From NCBI GenBank assembly GCA_963573385.1, contig CAUYLG010041313.1, positions 21,753 through 85,752 on the forward strand: a stretch of DNA of 64,000 nt. Reading direction: 5' to 3'. Both the position numbers and the translations under genes were made by a program. This DNA is from Cacajao melanocephalus. Its lineage: Eukaryota; Chordata; Mammalia; Primates; Pitheciidae. A model generated the notes under the pieces. It made no database searches and was not told the DNA's origin. It saw only the letters and a list, made by a program, of their open reading frames with translations. Positions within the stretch are counted from its first letter, which is position 1. Each line of letters starts with the position of its first letter. This document shows positions 14,276-25,735 of this stretch, piece after piece.

Positions 14276-17200
14276 TTCTAGAAAAATAGTTTATCTCATC
14301 ATCTGGTGAATCTAATTAAACGCCAGCCTCTCTTCCTGCCTTACAATGCATAGTGCACTGAACAGAACTTTTCCTTCTATGATATCTGGACATCTAGTAG
14401 CAAATAAGGGTCACTGCAACCAATCAAATGACCACATGGGAAGGGGATGGATCTCCTAGCTAGACTTGGATTTCAGTCCTGTTTTCACCATTCATTCCTT
14501 CAACCCAACAGAAGACATGGATAAGGGGGTGGGCAGCACACAAGCAACAGTTGAAGTCATGGTCATCTATATGAATGGAAAAAAGAAAAGACAGTGATCC
14601 CTGGGTGATATCAACATGCAAGGGCTGGACCAGGAAAGAGTCTTCAACAAAGTGGTTTCTAGAAGCCAAGGGCAAAGCAGTATGTGGTCAACCCACCAAA
14701 TGCACACGAGGAGCCCAGTGAGGTAAGGACTGAGACTGTAGGGGCAAATAGATTATTTTTAAGTGTGACGGTGACTTCTTAAGCCTGCTGATAAGCTGAA
14801 GAGAAAAACTCTGGGATATGGACAATTGATTTCTGTCTCAAAATTCATTTCCAACTTCATATAATGAGGATCTGTCTTATCTACTTTAGATGACTGTCAA
14901 ATAGGATGTGTTTGTTCAGGTCTTCTAATAATGGTGGACATGCAGAGATTTATTGGGAAGAGCACCTGTGAGGGAGAGGGGAGGAAGCTGGAAGAGGCCA
15001 GAAAGTCATCAAGTCAAGATGCACATCTGAACCCTGTGGAGGAAAGAGGAAAGGATGGGAAGTTGGGCATAAACAACTCTGACACCACTTTGCAGTTCAA
15101 AGAAAATTTCTGTGAGGCTAGTGGGGAGTCTTCAAGTCTCCCAGAAACAGGTCTGCCCTAGAATTTCTGCCTAACTCAGCTGTTGGTTCAGAGCAAGCTA
15201 TGGGGCACCTGCTTCACATAAACAGATGGATTTTAAAGCACAGCAGCTGAGGCCGGAGGTTTGTTAAACCCCCACACTCCGAGATCTGCATTTTCGTGGC
15301 CACCATTTAGATTAAGTGGTTCTGAAGTCCTGTTTAAAATGGGAAACAGGTGACTAATCCAAACTGTCATTTTAAATTACCAAGTGTTTATTGTTGCTTA
15401 CTGAGAAGATAAGAGAAGGAAAGAAAGTACTAAGTTTCTCCACTCAAGTTGCTTAAATTTTCTAATCATGTGCTCCCTCACCTAAAATCAGCATGAGACT
15501 GAGGTTTAAGTTAGTAGAGAATTATAAATAGCTGAACTCTGGTTAACAAAATCTTGACCTTAATGCCAATTGGACCAGGTTAGTCAAAATAACTGTTACC
15601 CATATTTCAGCAAACCTCTTGAACATTCGTGCTCCCTGGGCCATGACGTCCACCTAGTAAACGCCCAGCTTCAGATAAAGTTCTTGTTTTTCAAGGCCTG
15701 AGTAAATTAGGTGCTAAGAATTTTGAAAAGTTTCATTTATCTGGGCTGGTGGGGAAAGTTCGCATAATTACATACAGTACTCCTTTCTTGATAAAGCAGC
15801 TTTGTATTTCATTTTCTCTCCATCCTTCTTTGCTCTAAGTCACTGAGGGGGTCAGTGATGTTCATCTCTGCAACTACTCCACAGACGGGAAGTCATCTGT
15901 GTGGTTCCAACGCGTGTTCTGAACACATTCGCAACTTTGAGAGCTGCCTTGTGTGATAGCATCAGGGATCTCTATGCCCTAAATCTGAAGACTGGCCTGG
16001 CTGGGACAGAGCAAGAATCAGTACTCCTAGTATAACTGCCCCGCCATCATTGTAGAAGAATTCCTCAACTAGTGTTCATCCCAGAGGCGCTTCACCTTGA
16101 AGATTAGTATAACAAGGAAAATGTGTTTATGGGGTTCTAGCTCTGTTGCTAGGGCTCGTATTTTCTAAATGGTGCTATCCAATCTTTTTAAAGCTTGAGG
16201 CTGAACATAAGCTTCTTTTTCGTTTATTTTTTACACTAAAAACACGTATTAGCTTTTCATTCCCCTCTGTGTATCCCACTCCCCATAAGGATCCCTTTTA
16301 TTTACAGTCTCAGGGCAAAATCCTTGGGTATACTGGCACTTCTCCCAAGGCTGCTTTAAAATTAGTGGTTCTTAGTAAAATCTCAGAGATTTGCTAGAAT
16401 AAGAAATAGAATTATTTTCCTAAATATTTTTATTAATGGTGAATCTGAACAGATGGCTAGAAGTCATATCTAAAATGTACATGGGCAAGAATTTGAGATT
16501 TTGTTCGTGTGATGTAAGCCCAGTAAAGCTATAACGCATGGCATCTTAATGGAAGTGTTGAATACCTATCTTCTGTCAGTGGCTAAAACTCTACTGTCCT
16601 GGACAGATGTTCCCTTCTCTCCCAAATCACTGAAAATTTTATTACAAATAAATTAAATGAGAAAATTTAGCTTTTAACTTCTCTCAGAGAGATTTCATAA
16701 TGTCCTGAAAGTGTGACTTGAAGAGATGAGACTAGTATGCTCTCAAGTACATTTTTAAAAATATGCTTATGCATAGAAAAAAGTCTCCAAATTGTGCTTA
16801 AATAAAATTTGGGGTGGTAAAGGTAGGGTGATTGTTATTTACTCCCTTTATTTTCTATACTAGGTATGATTTATTTTTATTATTGGAGGAAATTAACTAT
16901 TTAAGAAAGAAGAGTTAATTATTAAACCACAGTAATTATGTGGCTTATGGAAGCAACTTCTTTATTTCATAGGCAGACAAAATCTACATTTAGGCAAATT
17001 GATCCGTAGTTGGGTCCTCTTGAATTTTTTTCTCATCTGTTTGACCTTGAGGACATATGACTGCTTGGGTTGTGTTTAAGAGAAATAGGTTTTTTCAGCT
17101 ATAAAAGAAAATTCCAGTTGTCAGGGAGCCAAGGCTTATAAAAAGAAAGCTTTTGAGAAAGAAGCCATTTTCCCCGCCCTTTGTGCATTCCACCGGGTGA

Positions 17201-17814
17201 CCGGAACCATGTTAATGACAGAACTCCTGTGTGCAGACATGTGTGGAGAAGTTCCTACAATACAGAGTTGCTTTGTACGCAGAGCCTATGCCCCAGAAGC
17301 TGACGGCAGCTGTGTGCCCTTAGGTCAACATGAACAAATTCCCCTACAGAAAGGGAGCCCCACCAGATAGCTAAATGAAACCAACTCAACTAGGAAAGGC
17401 TAGAGCTTCTGTAAAGAGTCAAGAAGTTTGGAAATCTACAGAAGATAATCCTAGAAGTAACTAGCCTTCCTTTAAGACTCCTTTCTAACTTAAAGTTGGT
17501 GGGGGATGGGGGACTCTTTCACTCCATTTACCTTTTCTTTTTCAGCTCTCTTTGCCCCAGCGTTGATCTAGCCTTGCTCTTGATAAGGGCTTCTTTGCCC
17601 TGTAGGTGATATCCCTTAGCTGACCTTTAAGATCAAGGAGACAGAATTAGAAAAAAAGTCAAGGACCCAAGCTGTGTGATATCATTTACTATGAACAAGA
17701 GAGAGAAAAGGCTCATTCTGTGACTGTAATAGAGACCTTGGCTTTAGGGGGTTTACAGGAAGAGGCCTAGGAGATTACATCATTAGCTTCCAGATGGGGG
17801 AAGAAAAGAACTCT
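14276..17814. other. 3.5-kb block with no recognised repeat
   Basis: No Alu, L1, MIR, LTR or DNA transposon is recognisable on either strand. Base composition is ordinary. Short frames (for example 14931-15161 and 16146-16397 on the plus strand) have no family signature. This is the longest repeat-free block of the window, so it is the best place to look for conserved regulatory sequence. Confidence 0.5.
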
Positions 17815-18141
17815 GGCCAGGCACGATGGCTCATGCCTGTAATCCCAGCACTTTGGAAGACTGAGGTGGGTGGATCACCTGAGGTCAGGAGTTCGAGACC
17901 CCACCTTGGTCAACATGGCAAAACCCTGTCTCTACTAAAAATACAAAAATTAGCTGAGTGTGGTGGTGGGCACCTGTAGTCCCAGCTACTTGGGAGGCTG
18001 AGGCAAAAGAATTACTTAAACCCAGAAGGTGGAGGCTGTGGTGAGCCAAGATCACACCACTGTCCTCTAGCCTGGGTGACAGAGGGAGAATAGGTCTCAA
18101 AAAAACAGAAACAAAAACAGAAACAAAACAACAATGACAAC
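17815..18141 (+). mobile_element. Alu, full length, sense
   Basis: Complete left and right arms with a tail of (aaac)-type repeats. Flanked by 'aaaagaactct' and 'aaaagaactcc', a clear target-site duplication. Confidence 0.96.
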
Positions 18142-18280
18142 AAAAGAACTCCAAAACTTCCCAGTGTTGTAATTTTTCTCCTACCTGACTGTTGGGGCTT
18201 GGTAACCTCCCAGGACCTGGGCTCTCTGAGTATCAGAGGTAAAAGCAACATCAGAGATTATATATCCCAGGGATTCCAAA

Positions 18281-18320
18281 ACCCAACAGGTCATGCCAGC
18301 TGTAAATACCACTGTCATTT
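18281..18320 (+). repeat. 40-bp direct repeat, copy 1
   Basis: A 40-base block beginning 'acccaacaggtcatgccagc' recurs at 18839 with 2 differences. It is immediately followed by a hairpin sequence (gtgatatc...gatatcac). Confidence 0.9.
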
Positions 18321-18330
18321 TGTGTGATAC

Positions 18331-18358
18331 GTGATATCATAATAAAAGATATCACACA
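18331..18358. repeat. Small inverted repeat
   Basis: Perfect 8-bp arms gtgatatc and gatatcac separated by 9 A/T bases. They sit just downstream of the first 40-bp repeat copy and do not recur after the second. Confidence 0.6.
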
Positions 18359-18569
18359 GCACTGTAAAAACTCCAGTGTCTACAGGGGCCAGAAAAGTGA
18401 CAGAAACAAGTGAAGAAGACTAGGTATATGATAATAAAAAAAAAAAAAGTAGGGGCTATAGCAAACCGGAAAGTATGTGCATTTTTAAAAACACCACGTG
18501 GGCCAAAGAAAACAAAACCGCTAGCCATGTTGTCATGTAGGCTGCCCATTTGTGACATACAGTTTATCC

Positions 18570-18720
18570 AAACTAATTTTGTGAGTGAGGAAATAGAGGC
18601 TCTGAGAGGTCAAGTGACTCACTGAAGGTCACACAGCCAAGTAGTGACAGAACCAGCAATGGCTCTGGACTCTAATGCCAAGGCTCTCCCCAGCATGTCA
18701 TGCCATCTCTCTGCCTGCAC
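18570..18720 (-). mobile_element. MIR, antisense
   Basis: Good antisense MIR core: 'gtgaggaaatagaggctctg', 'gaggtcaagtgactcact', 'aaggtcacacagccaagtag' and 'gacagaaccagcaatggc'. Confidence 0.85.
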
Positions 18721-18838
18721 CTTGGGTAGAAGTTGAGCCACTGGAGAAAGCATCTCCCACCTATTATGACAGCTGATACTGGGAGTTTTAGTGAGATCCA
18801 GGGAACTTTTTCCAGTAATTCTACACAGATTCTGGTTT

Positions 18839-18878
18839 ACCCAACAGGTCATGCCAGCGGTAAATACCACTATCATTT
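18839..18878 (+). repeat. 40-bp direct repeat, copy 2
   Basis: Same block as 18281-18320 in the same orientation, 558 bp downstream, differing at 2 of 40 positions. Confidence 0.9.
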
Positions 18879-19974
18879 ATGACTCTCTCACACTCTGAAT
18901 TTCTTTTTTTGACAGCATAGGAAGAGGTTCCCTTTATGGGGTCCCTCCTGGGTCTAATCTGGGAACGAGTTATACCAGGCCAAGACTTCAAGCAACAAAA
19001 CCGTGATCTGTGTAAGGTATTCTGAACATCAGTACAAGTTTTACTGCAGTTACCTTTAAATTTATCCCTAGGATGTTGGAGGAATTAATTACCAGTTGTA
19101 AAATACTTTGAAATTTGGGAATGAAAGAATCCACGGATTCACAAAATATTATAATTAATGAATACCAATCAATAAACTGTGATTAAGAATAATAGGCATC
19201 CTTCACAGGTTCTCAAGCTAAGGCATTATTCATGAGTACATCAGCTATTTTGCCAGAAATGTTCTCTTTGTAATTTGCCCATGAAAAGTCTGCCCCATGC
19301 AAAAAGGCCTTTTGTGCTTTTAAGAGAATATCATTAATATTTTTAGATACCATGAGTTAGTAACAATGAATAATACATACTTAGCTTCCACTCATAATTT
19401 CTTACCCCTGAAACCTTTTTCAAATTTCCTCAACCTTGGTTTCAAGGAGAATTTTGTCAGATAATACATATTTTTAGAAGGTTTCCTCTCCTACTGATCC
19501 TCCATCCAAGAAATCAATGCCCTTCTGATATTCCACCTAGGAGAGACTCTTGATGCATAAATATTAAATATCTGCAGGGCTCAGGATCTACACATAATAA
19601 GTGCTCAGTAAGCCTGTTGATGTAAGCACTCTAAGGTGCGATGCCACACTAGCTCTTCAGGTAAGTGGACAGAATCCCCTCTGGTAAGAGGACTTGGCTG
19701 GAGACCTTGATTTCTGAGACTTGGTTTGGATTTCCAGCCAATGTCTCAAGCCCTTTTAGGGACTGGTAGTGGCCTTATTGCTCAGGGGTGATGCAGACTG
19801 GATTCGTAATTACGGTTCATTTCCTTTTGGACCACGTGTAAAAGTTCCAAAGCTATTGTGCCTGAGAATAGAACAAAGCTTTTGGGCCTGAGACTCACAA
19901 ACCACACAGGTACAGTTTTGAAGAAGTTTAAATAGTAGCCAATAATCACAGCAATATGTAAGCAGCAACTACGT
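18879..19974. other. Unannotated DNA with possible L2 tip
   Basis: About 1.1 kb mostly without known repeats. The words 'cacataataagtgctcagt' near 19593 are L2 or MIR 3' end-like. Confidence 0.4.
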
Positions 19975-20165
19975 TTTGCCAGTGCACCATCTCATTTAAT
20001 CCTCACAACTCTCTTATGAGAGAGATGCTGTCATTGTGCCCATATTTAGGGGGAAAAATCAGAGGCACATAAGTAATTTATCCCAAATTATACTGATAAG
20101 TAGCAAGAGTTGGGTTCTGGGTTCAAGTGTGTCTGGTTCTAGAGTCCAAGCCTTTAATCTCTACA
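19975..20165 (-). mobile_element. MIR, antisense
   Basis: 'catctcatttaatcctcaca', 'atcagaggcacataagtaat' and 'ctgggttcaagtgtgtctgg' follow antisense MIR from end to end. Confidence 0.75.
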
Positions 20166-20310
20166 ATGTATCGCTTCTTATCAATCTCTGCTTTACCACT
20201 TATTACCTCTGTAGCTTTAAATGAGTCCCTTGGCCTCTCTGGGACTTGGTTATCTCCTCTTTACAGTAAAGGTAGTTACATCTACTTTGCAGAGTGTGTA
20301 CCTGAACAGC
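20166..20310 (+). mobile_element. MIR, sense, directly abutting an antisense MIR
   Basis: 'ctgctttaccacttattacc', 'tcccttggcctctctgggac' and 'gttatctcctctttacagt' are sense MIR. Together with the preceding copy it makes a head-to-head MIR pair. Confidence 0.75.
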
Positions 20311-20349
20311 CTCTTCTTTGCCCTTCCTTCTAACTCTAACCATAATGTT

Positions 20350-20770
20350 CAAAGGGAACTGATTTCTTCTTACTTTCCCATGCCCAATCCCATTGATTGG
20401 CCAAAGAATGAGTACCTCACCTAGAGATGCCCAATCAGAGTTGCCTATTGCTGTGGCCATAGATGTTTTTTACTCAAGTCAGGCTAATTGAGCCCCTCTC
20501 TGGGATTTTAAAACTTGTCACCAGAGAAGGTGAGCCCTAGGCCCCTGGTAAAGCAGAGAGATGGGAGCCAGGCTATGCTGCCCCAGAAGTGGAGAAAGCC
20601 TGTCAGAGAGAATGAAACCAACATAAAAACAAAAACAGAGGGAATAGTCAGAGGAAAGACGTAGGTCTAGCCCCAAATTCTACTGGCTCTGCTGCCATTT
20701 CTTAGTATAGTTACAGAGCAAATAAATCCCCATTTATGCCCACGCTAATCTGAGTTAAGTGTTTGTTACT
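20350..20770 (+). mobile_element. Probable ancient interspersed repeat, unassigned
   Basis: The words 'gaacccctctctggg'-like (here 'gagcccctctctgggatttt'), 'gtggagaaagcctgtcagag' and 'atgaaaccaac' recur, in my memory, as part of an old mammalian repeat that often precedes a GA-rich run. I cannot name the family reliably. Confidence 0.35.
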
Positions 20771-20774
20771 AGCT

Positions 20775-20794
20775 CGCGCGCGCGTGCGCACACA

Positions 20795-20848
<54 letters not shown>
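20775..20848. repeat. Compound microsatellite (CG)n(CA)n(GA)n
   Basis: (CG)5 with a TG step leads into about 12 CA units and then about 18 GA units without other interruption. The first 38 bases alternate purine and pyrimidine; the rest is pure polypurine. Confidence 0.97.
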
Positions 20849-20852
<4 letters not shown>

Positions 20853-21744
20853 AGCAGAAATTCTGACAAGTCCATGCCATTGGGCCTAAGTCGGTCATAT
20901 GAACACATATAATGGAAATCTATTTATAAAGGACCCAGATTTTAGGTATATCCTTTTTCTTGTGCCTAAAGAGGAGACTTGAGTAAGTTATATCAATATT
21001 GGAAATGATGTCCACTAGAGTTTTCAGGAAACAGCCTTTGTGCTGCAGTGCCATAGATATGATGGTAATATCTTCCAAAACTTTATACCTGGCCCATCTC
21101 CTCCCGGTATAAACTATTGCTCTCATCATGGGCCTTTGGAATCTCGGCTTTCACCAACGATGATATTTTTGCAGAGAGCTAATGTCAAATATCAGAGGGG
21201 CAGAAATTAAATACATGCAAAATTTTCAAAAAAGGAGAAGACAATGATTATATTCAGGACTTCTCAAGATCACAAGTGTCAAAGGCATTTTGTTCAATTG
21301 TTTTCAGTATCCTATTTCCCTAAAGACACTACCAGGATACCTTTTTATTTCTATATTGTCAGTACCTGGAATTTGAACACACAAAAAATGGTGAGATGTT
21401 CCCGAGGGTCAAGCAAGATTCAGAAGTAGTTCAACCACTTGGCATGTTATTTTTCGTAACTCTTCCTTGCTGAAGACAGAAGACATGCATATTGTTGTTG
21501 TTGTTTGAAATTTTATAAATGAGGAATTAGCCCAAACAGGCCGCTCTACAATCACAGAAGTGACATTAAGGGTCTAATACATGCCATGATAATATAGTTA
21601 TTAGTCTAATAGACATTAGTTTATATTTACTAGACTAGACTTGTGTATCACACACATACAAGTATCTCTTGGTTTCCAGACTATCACTTTTTGAATTTAA
21701 GGACCAAATAGATATGTACAGAATTTCACATCTATGCTGTCCTG
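20849..21744. other. Unannotated DNA
   Basis: About 900 bases without a recognised repeat apart from a (TTG)4 run near 21494. Confidence 0.45.
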
Positions 21745-22980
21745 TCCTATTTATTCTCCCTTTGCTCTCCAGATCCACTCTCCAGTGCATACTCTAAGCC
21801 CTGGAGGCTGACACCTAGCATAGCATCACCTGAGTTGCTTTGTCCTCCAGCTTCTAGTTGGGCGTGGCCAATGGGAGATCAATGGTGAGGGCGTTGGGGG
21901 TATCTATTTCCCTCCTCCCCTGTGGTAAACACTGTTGGTGCCACACCCACACACCTGTTTTTGAGCATCCACTTCCTGGTTTCCGTGTCCTTTGTTTCTG
22001 TTGGCTGACACATGCAGCTTTCCTCAGAAGCCCACTTTGGGCCACAGAGTCACTTCATCCAGTACAGGTGGACAGCTGGGGGTGCCTGGGAGTTTGTGTG
22101 GCCTCCTGGACATTAAACCAACCACTGAGGTAAGAGGTTGAAAACCAGCTCCCTTTCCTTGAGGTGAAACAAACTCTGAAGTGTGATGACTGCGACATGA
22201 TTTCACTCCAGAGCAACCACTGGGTTGGGCTGGGGCTGGGACGTTGCTTGAATCTGTGACCTTGCAAGGCTTTCCCTCTTTCCCTGTCTTGGTTCCCTGT
22301 TTCTCGTATGTCTGTCTCCAGAGAGCAGTTAGTCAGTCATTCACTTACACACAAATCCTTGCTTCGGGATCTGCTTCTAGGGAACCACAACAAAGGCTTC
22401 TCCGATATCCATTCCCTTAGGGCCTGGCCACAGCCTTAGCAGAGGCTGAGTCCCTCTGCAGCCACAGATCCTATTCTGTGGCCTTGGAAACAACATTCCT
22501 TCTCCTTGTCCCTTTAGGTCTAGGGATGTTAACTTCTTCCAATTGGTTCCTGTTTGTTCCCTTAATTTTGCCCACCACTCTCTAACTAGCATTCTCTTTT
22601 ACCCTTTTTTCATTAAACCTTTTTTTTTTCTGTTGTTGTTTTGTTTTTTGTTTTTTTGAGATGGTGTCTCGCTCTGTCACCAGGATGGAGTGCAGTGGCG
22701 TGACCTCGGCTCACTGCAATCTCCTCCTCCTGGATTCAAGCGATCTCTTGCCTCAGCCTCCCGAGTAGCTGGGACTACAGGCATGTGCACCATGCCTAGC
22801 TAATTTTTGTATGTTTTGTAGAGACGGGGTTTCACCATGTTGGCCAGGATGGTCTGGATCGCTTGACCTTGTGATCCACCCGCCTCAGCCTCCCAACCAC
22901 TGCACCTGGCTTCATTAAACTCTTTGAATGAACCGTTACTTTCTGACTGGAACCTTGACTGAGAATCCTTTCTGCTCCCC
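21745..22980 (+). mobile_element. Probable ancient repeat (LTR-like), split by an Alu; unassigned
   Basis: 'tctccagatccactctccag', 'gccctggaggctgacaccta', 'cttctagttgggcgtggcc', 'gtccctttaggtctagggat' and 'cattaaactctttgaat' resemble a widespread old repeat with an LTR-like 3' end ('gaaccttgactgaga'). I cannot name the family. An antisense Alu interrupts its final part. Confidence 0.4.
22620..22910 (-). mobile_element. Alu, antisense, with internal deletion
   Basis: Starts with a T-rich tail and 'gagatggtgtctcgctctg'. Near its 5' end it jumps from 'cagcctccca' to 'accactgcacctggc', losing roughly 25 bases of the left arm. Flanked by 'ttcattaaac' on both sides. Confidence 0.95.
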
Positions 22981-23109
22981 CTTCCAACTCTGCTGCTTAC
23001 TGGCTAAACATCGAGAACCGAACGTTGATTCAGATAACAAGGCATCTCTTACTATCCAAACTCTCTGTCAAGAATCTCCCCATCTGAACTGAAAGAACCA
23101 ACAGATTTT

Positions 23110-23185
23110 GGACAGTGAGGGTAATGACACACATACTCACACATACAGGCACACATATGCACACATATACATACACGTGTCTCAT
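23110..23185. repeat. CA/TA-rich low-complexity tract
   Basis: Irregular repeats of 'cacacata' and 'catacaca' type, about 75 bases. Confidence 0.7.
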
Positions 23186-23238
23186 ACCATATGCAGAGTT
23201 GAAGGTAGACTATGATAAACTAAAGATGTATAATATAG

Positions 23239-23615
23239 GCTGAGTGCAGTGGCCCACACCTGTAATCCCAGCACTTGGCTAACAAAAATTAGCCAGGTGC
23301 CATGGCAAGTGCCTGTAATCCCAGCACTTTGGGAGGCTGAGGCAGGTGTATCACAAAATCAGGATTTAGAGACCAGCCTGGCCAAGATGGCGAAACCCCA
23401 GCTCTACTAAAAATACAAAAATTAGCCAGGTGCAGTGGCTGGCACCAGTAATCCCAGCTACTCAAGAGGCTGAGGCAGGAGAATCACCTGAACCCAGGAG
23501 GAAGAGGTTTCAGTGAGCTGAGATCACTCACTGGAGCCTCCAGCCTGGGCGCTGGAGGTTGCACTCTAGCCTAGGCAACAGAGTGAGACTATCTCAAAAA
23601 CAAAAAACAAAAAAA
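23239..23615 (+). mobile_element. Rearranged Alu with extra partial copies, sense
   Basis: The first 42 bases are a normal Alu start ('ggctgagtgcagtggccc'). They break off at 'cccagcactt' and join mid-Alu sequence ('acaaaaattagccaggtgcc'), which at 'cctgtaatcccagc' returns to the left arm and then runs a full Alu. The right end also repeats 'gcctccagcctgggc' and 'gcactctagcctagg'. The result is longer than one Alu and carries three 'gtaatcccagc' boxes. Confidence 0.9.
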
Positions 23616-25330
23616 CTCTAGAACAGTCACTAAAAATAAGCAATAACAACAACAAGATTAAAGAAGTACAGCTAATAAACCATTGATGAAGATAAAATGA
23701 AATCGTAAAAAATAAATTTTGAAAAGGGGGGTAAAAGAGGAAGAAAGAAACAAAGAACAGAACAGACAAATAGAAAACAAACAGCAACAAGACATTTTTA
23801 AACCATATCAATTATTACATCAAACATAAATAATCTAAACATTCCAATTAAAAGAGAAATTATCAGTGTGGATTAAAAGACCAATTATATATTATTTATA
23901 AAGAACCCACTTTAAGTAAAACAATACAGCTAGATTGAAAGAACAGGATGATAAATGATGACTGTGTAAACATTAATGAAAACTATAGTGACTATGTTTA
24001 TATCAAGCAAAGTGGGCTTTAGAACAAGGACTATTTTACTGGAGATGAAAAGAAACATTACATAGTTATAAAGAAGTCAGTTAATTAAGATCTCATAACA
24101 ATCCTTAACATGTATGCATCCAATAGCAAGAGTTCCAAAATACATGAAGCAAAAACTGACAGAATTTTTAAAATAGAGAAACTCACAATTATATTTGGAT
24201 ATTTTAATACTCTTCCATTGGGAACCGATAGATCAAGTTGGCAAAAATCAGTAAGCACATAAATGACTTGAACAACACTATCAACCAACATGGCCTAGCT
24301 GATGTTTATAGAACGCTATACCCAACAACAAGCAGAACCAGTCACAATTATAGCCCATATTCTGGGCCAAAAAGAAAAAAGAAAGAGTGGAAGTCTCAAT
24401 GAGCTAAATAAATAAAAAAGAATTCAAATAAGACAGAGTATGTTTTCTGACCGCAGTGGAATTATTCTAGAAACCAAACAGCAAGCCATCTGGAAAATCC
24501 TTAAATACATAGAAATAAGTAACACACTTCTAAATAACCCATAGCTCAAATAACAAATCACAAAAAGAAATTAGAAAATATTTTAATGGAATAAAATTAA
24601 AAATACGACACATCAAAATCTGTGGGATGCAGTAAAAGAGTGCTTAGAGAGAAATTTATAGCATTCATCACTTAGAAGAAAATGAAAATCTCATCAATTG
24701 TCTAAGTGTCCATCTTTTTCTTTGAAAATATCAATACAATTATAAACTCCTAGCCAGATTGATCAAGAAGAGAGAAGACACAAAATAACAATGTCAGGAA
24801 TAAAAGAGAGTCCATCACTGTCGATCTTATGGTCATTAAAAGGTAATAATGCAATATTGTAAATAAACTTCCGACAACAAATTTCATAACTTAGAAAACA
24901 TGGAAAAATTTCGTCAAAGACACAAATTGCCAAAGTGTAGTCAATGAGAAAGAAATAACCTGACTAAATTCAACTCCCAAACTTATTTTGTGTAATCAGC
25001 ATTACCCTGATACCAAAACCAGGCAAAACCATTATATTAAAAGAAAATTATAGGCCAATCCCTCTCATGAATATAAATGCAAAATTACCAAAATTTGATC
25101 AAACTGAATCTAACAATTTGTGAAAATAATCCATCAAGACTAACAACCATTATTCTAGCATTATTTAAAATAGCAAACTTTAAAATGATCCATCTATCAA
25201 CAGGAGAATAGCTAAATAAATTAAATATATGAATATAGCCAGTAAATATGACATGTAGAAAAAAATGACATTGGGAAATGCCAACAATATAACTAGAAAA
25301 AGTAAATACGCTACACCCTCAACACGTAAT
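23616..25330 (+). mobile_element. Old L1M ORF2 fossil, sense
   Basis: The sequence tracks L1 ORF2 from the end of the endonuclease into reverse transcriptase: 'agcaagagttccaaaata', 'gccaatccctctcatgaata', 'accctgataccaaaaccagg', then after an internal deletion the 3' words 'ccatctatcaacaggagaat' and 'gctaaataaattaaat'. Every frame is full of stops. It has no 5' end or intact tail. Confidence 0.8.
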
Positions 25331-25374
25331 ACAGTGAACATAGGGGCGAAATAGACCAGATGTTACAAAGCGTT

Positions 25375-25735
25375 GTAGTAGGCCCTAGAGGTGCCCTGCC
25401 CAGCTGCTTCTTACCTTAACTGCTAAGAATGTTGGCTGATGGCTTCAGAATTCCCTTTGTCCACAGGAGGCAGTATGCAATCCGTGACTGACTGATGTAA
25501 ACGCTCAGCCCTCTTGACTCAAAGTGAGACAACTCTGTGGTGCTGTTCACATTCTGGAGCCCCCTGTGGGATCAGGCCAAGGCAGGATTTCAGCTGAACC
25601 TGCTTTAGGATTCTTCCCCACCTATATCCTACTTCCCTCACTCTCTTACAGGTTTTACCTAAGAGCACTCCATAAATTACTTGCCTCTTCTCAGGCTCCT
25701 TTGAGGCAACCTGACCTAAGGCAATTGGTTTCAGG
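25375..25735 (+). mobile_element. Putative 5' LTR, LTR16-like (ERVL class)
   Basis: A ~360-bp stretch containing 'gtgagacaactctgtggtgc', 'gagccccctgtgggatc', a polyadenylation-like 'cataaa' near 25671 and an end resembling 'caacctgacctaaggca', followed by gag-like remnants. The layout and words resemble LTR16 from memory. It does not resemble the LTR at the other end of the provirus (32142-32623). Family assignment needs a database search. Confidence 0.45.
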
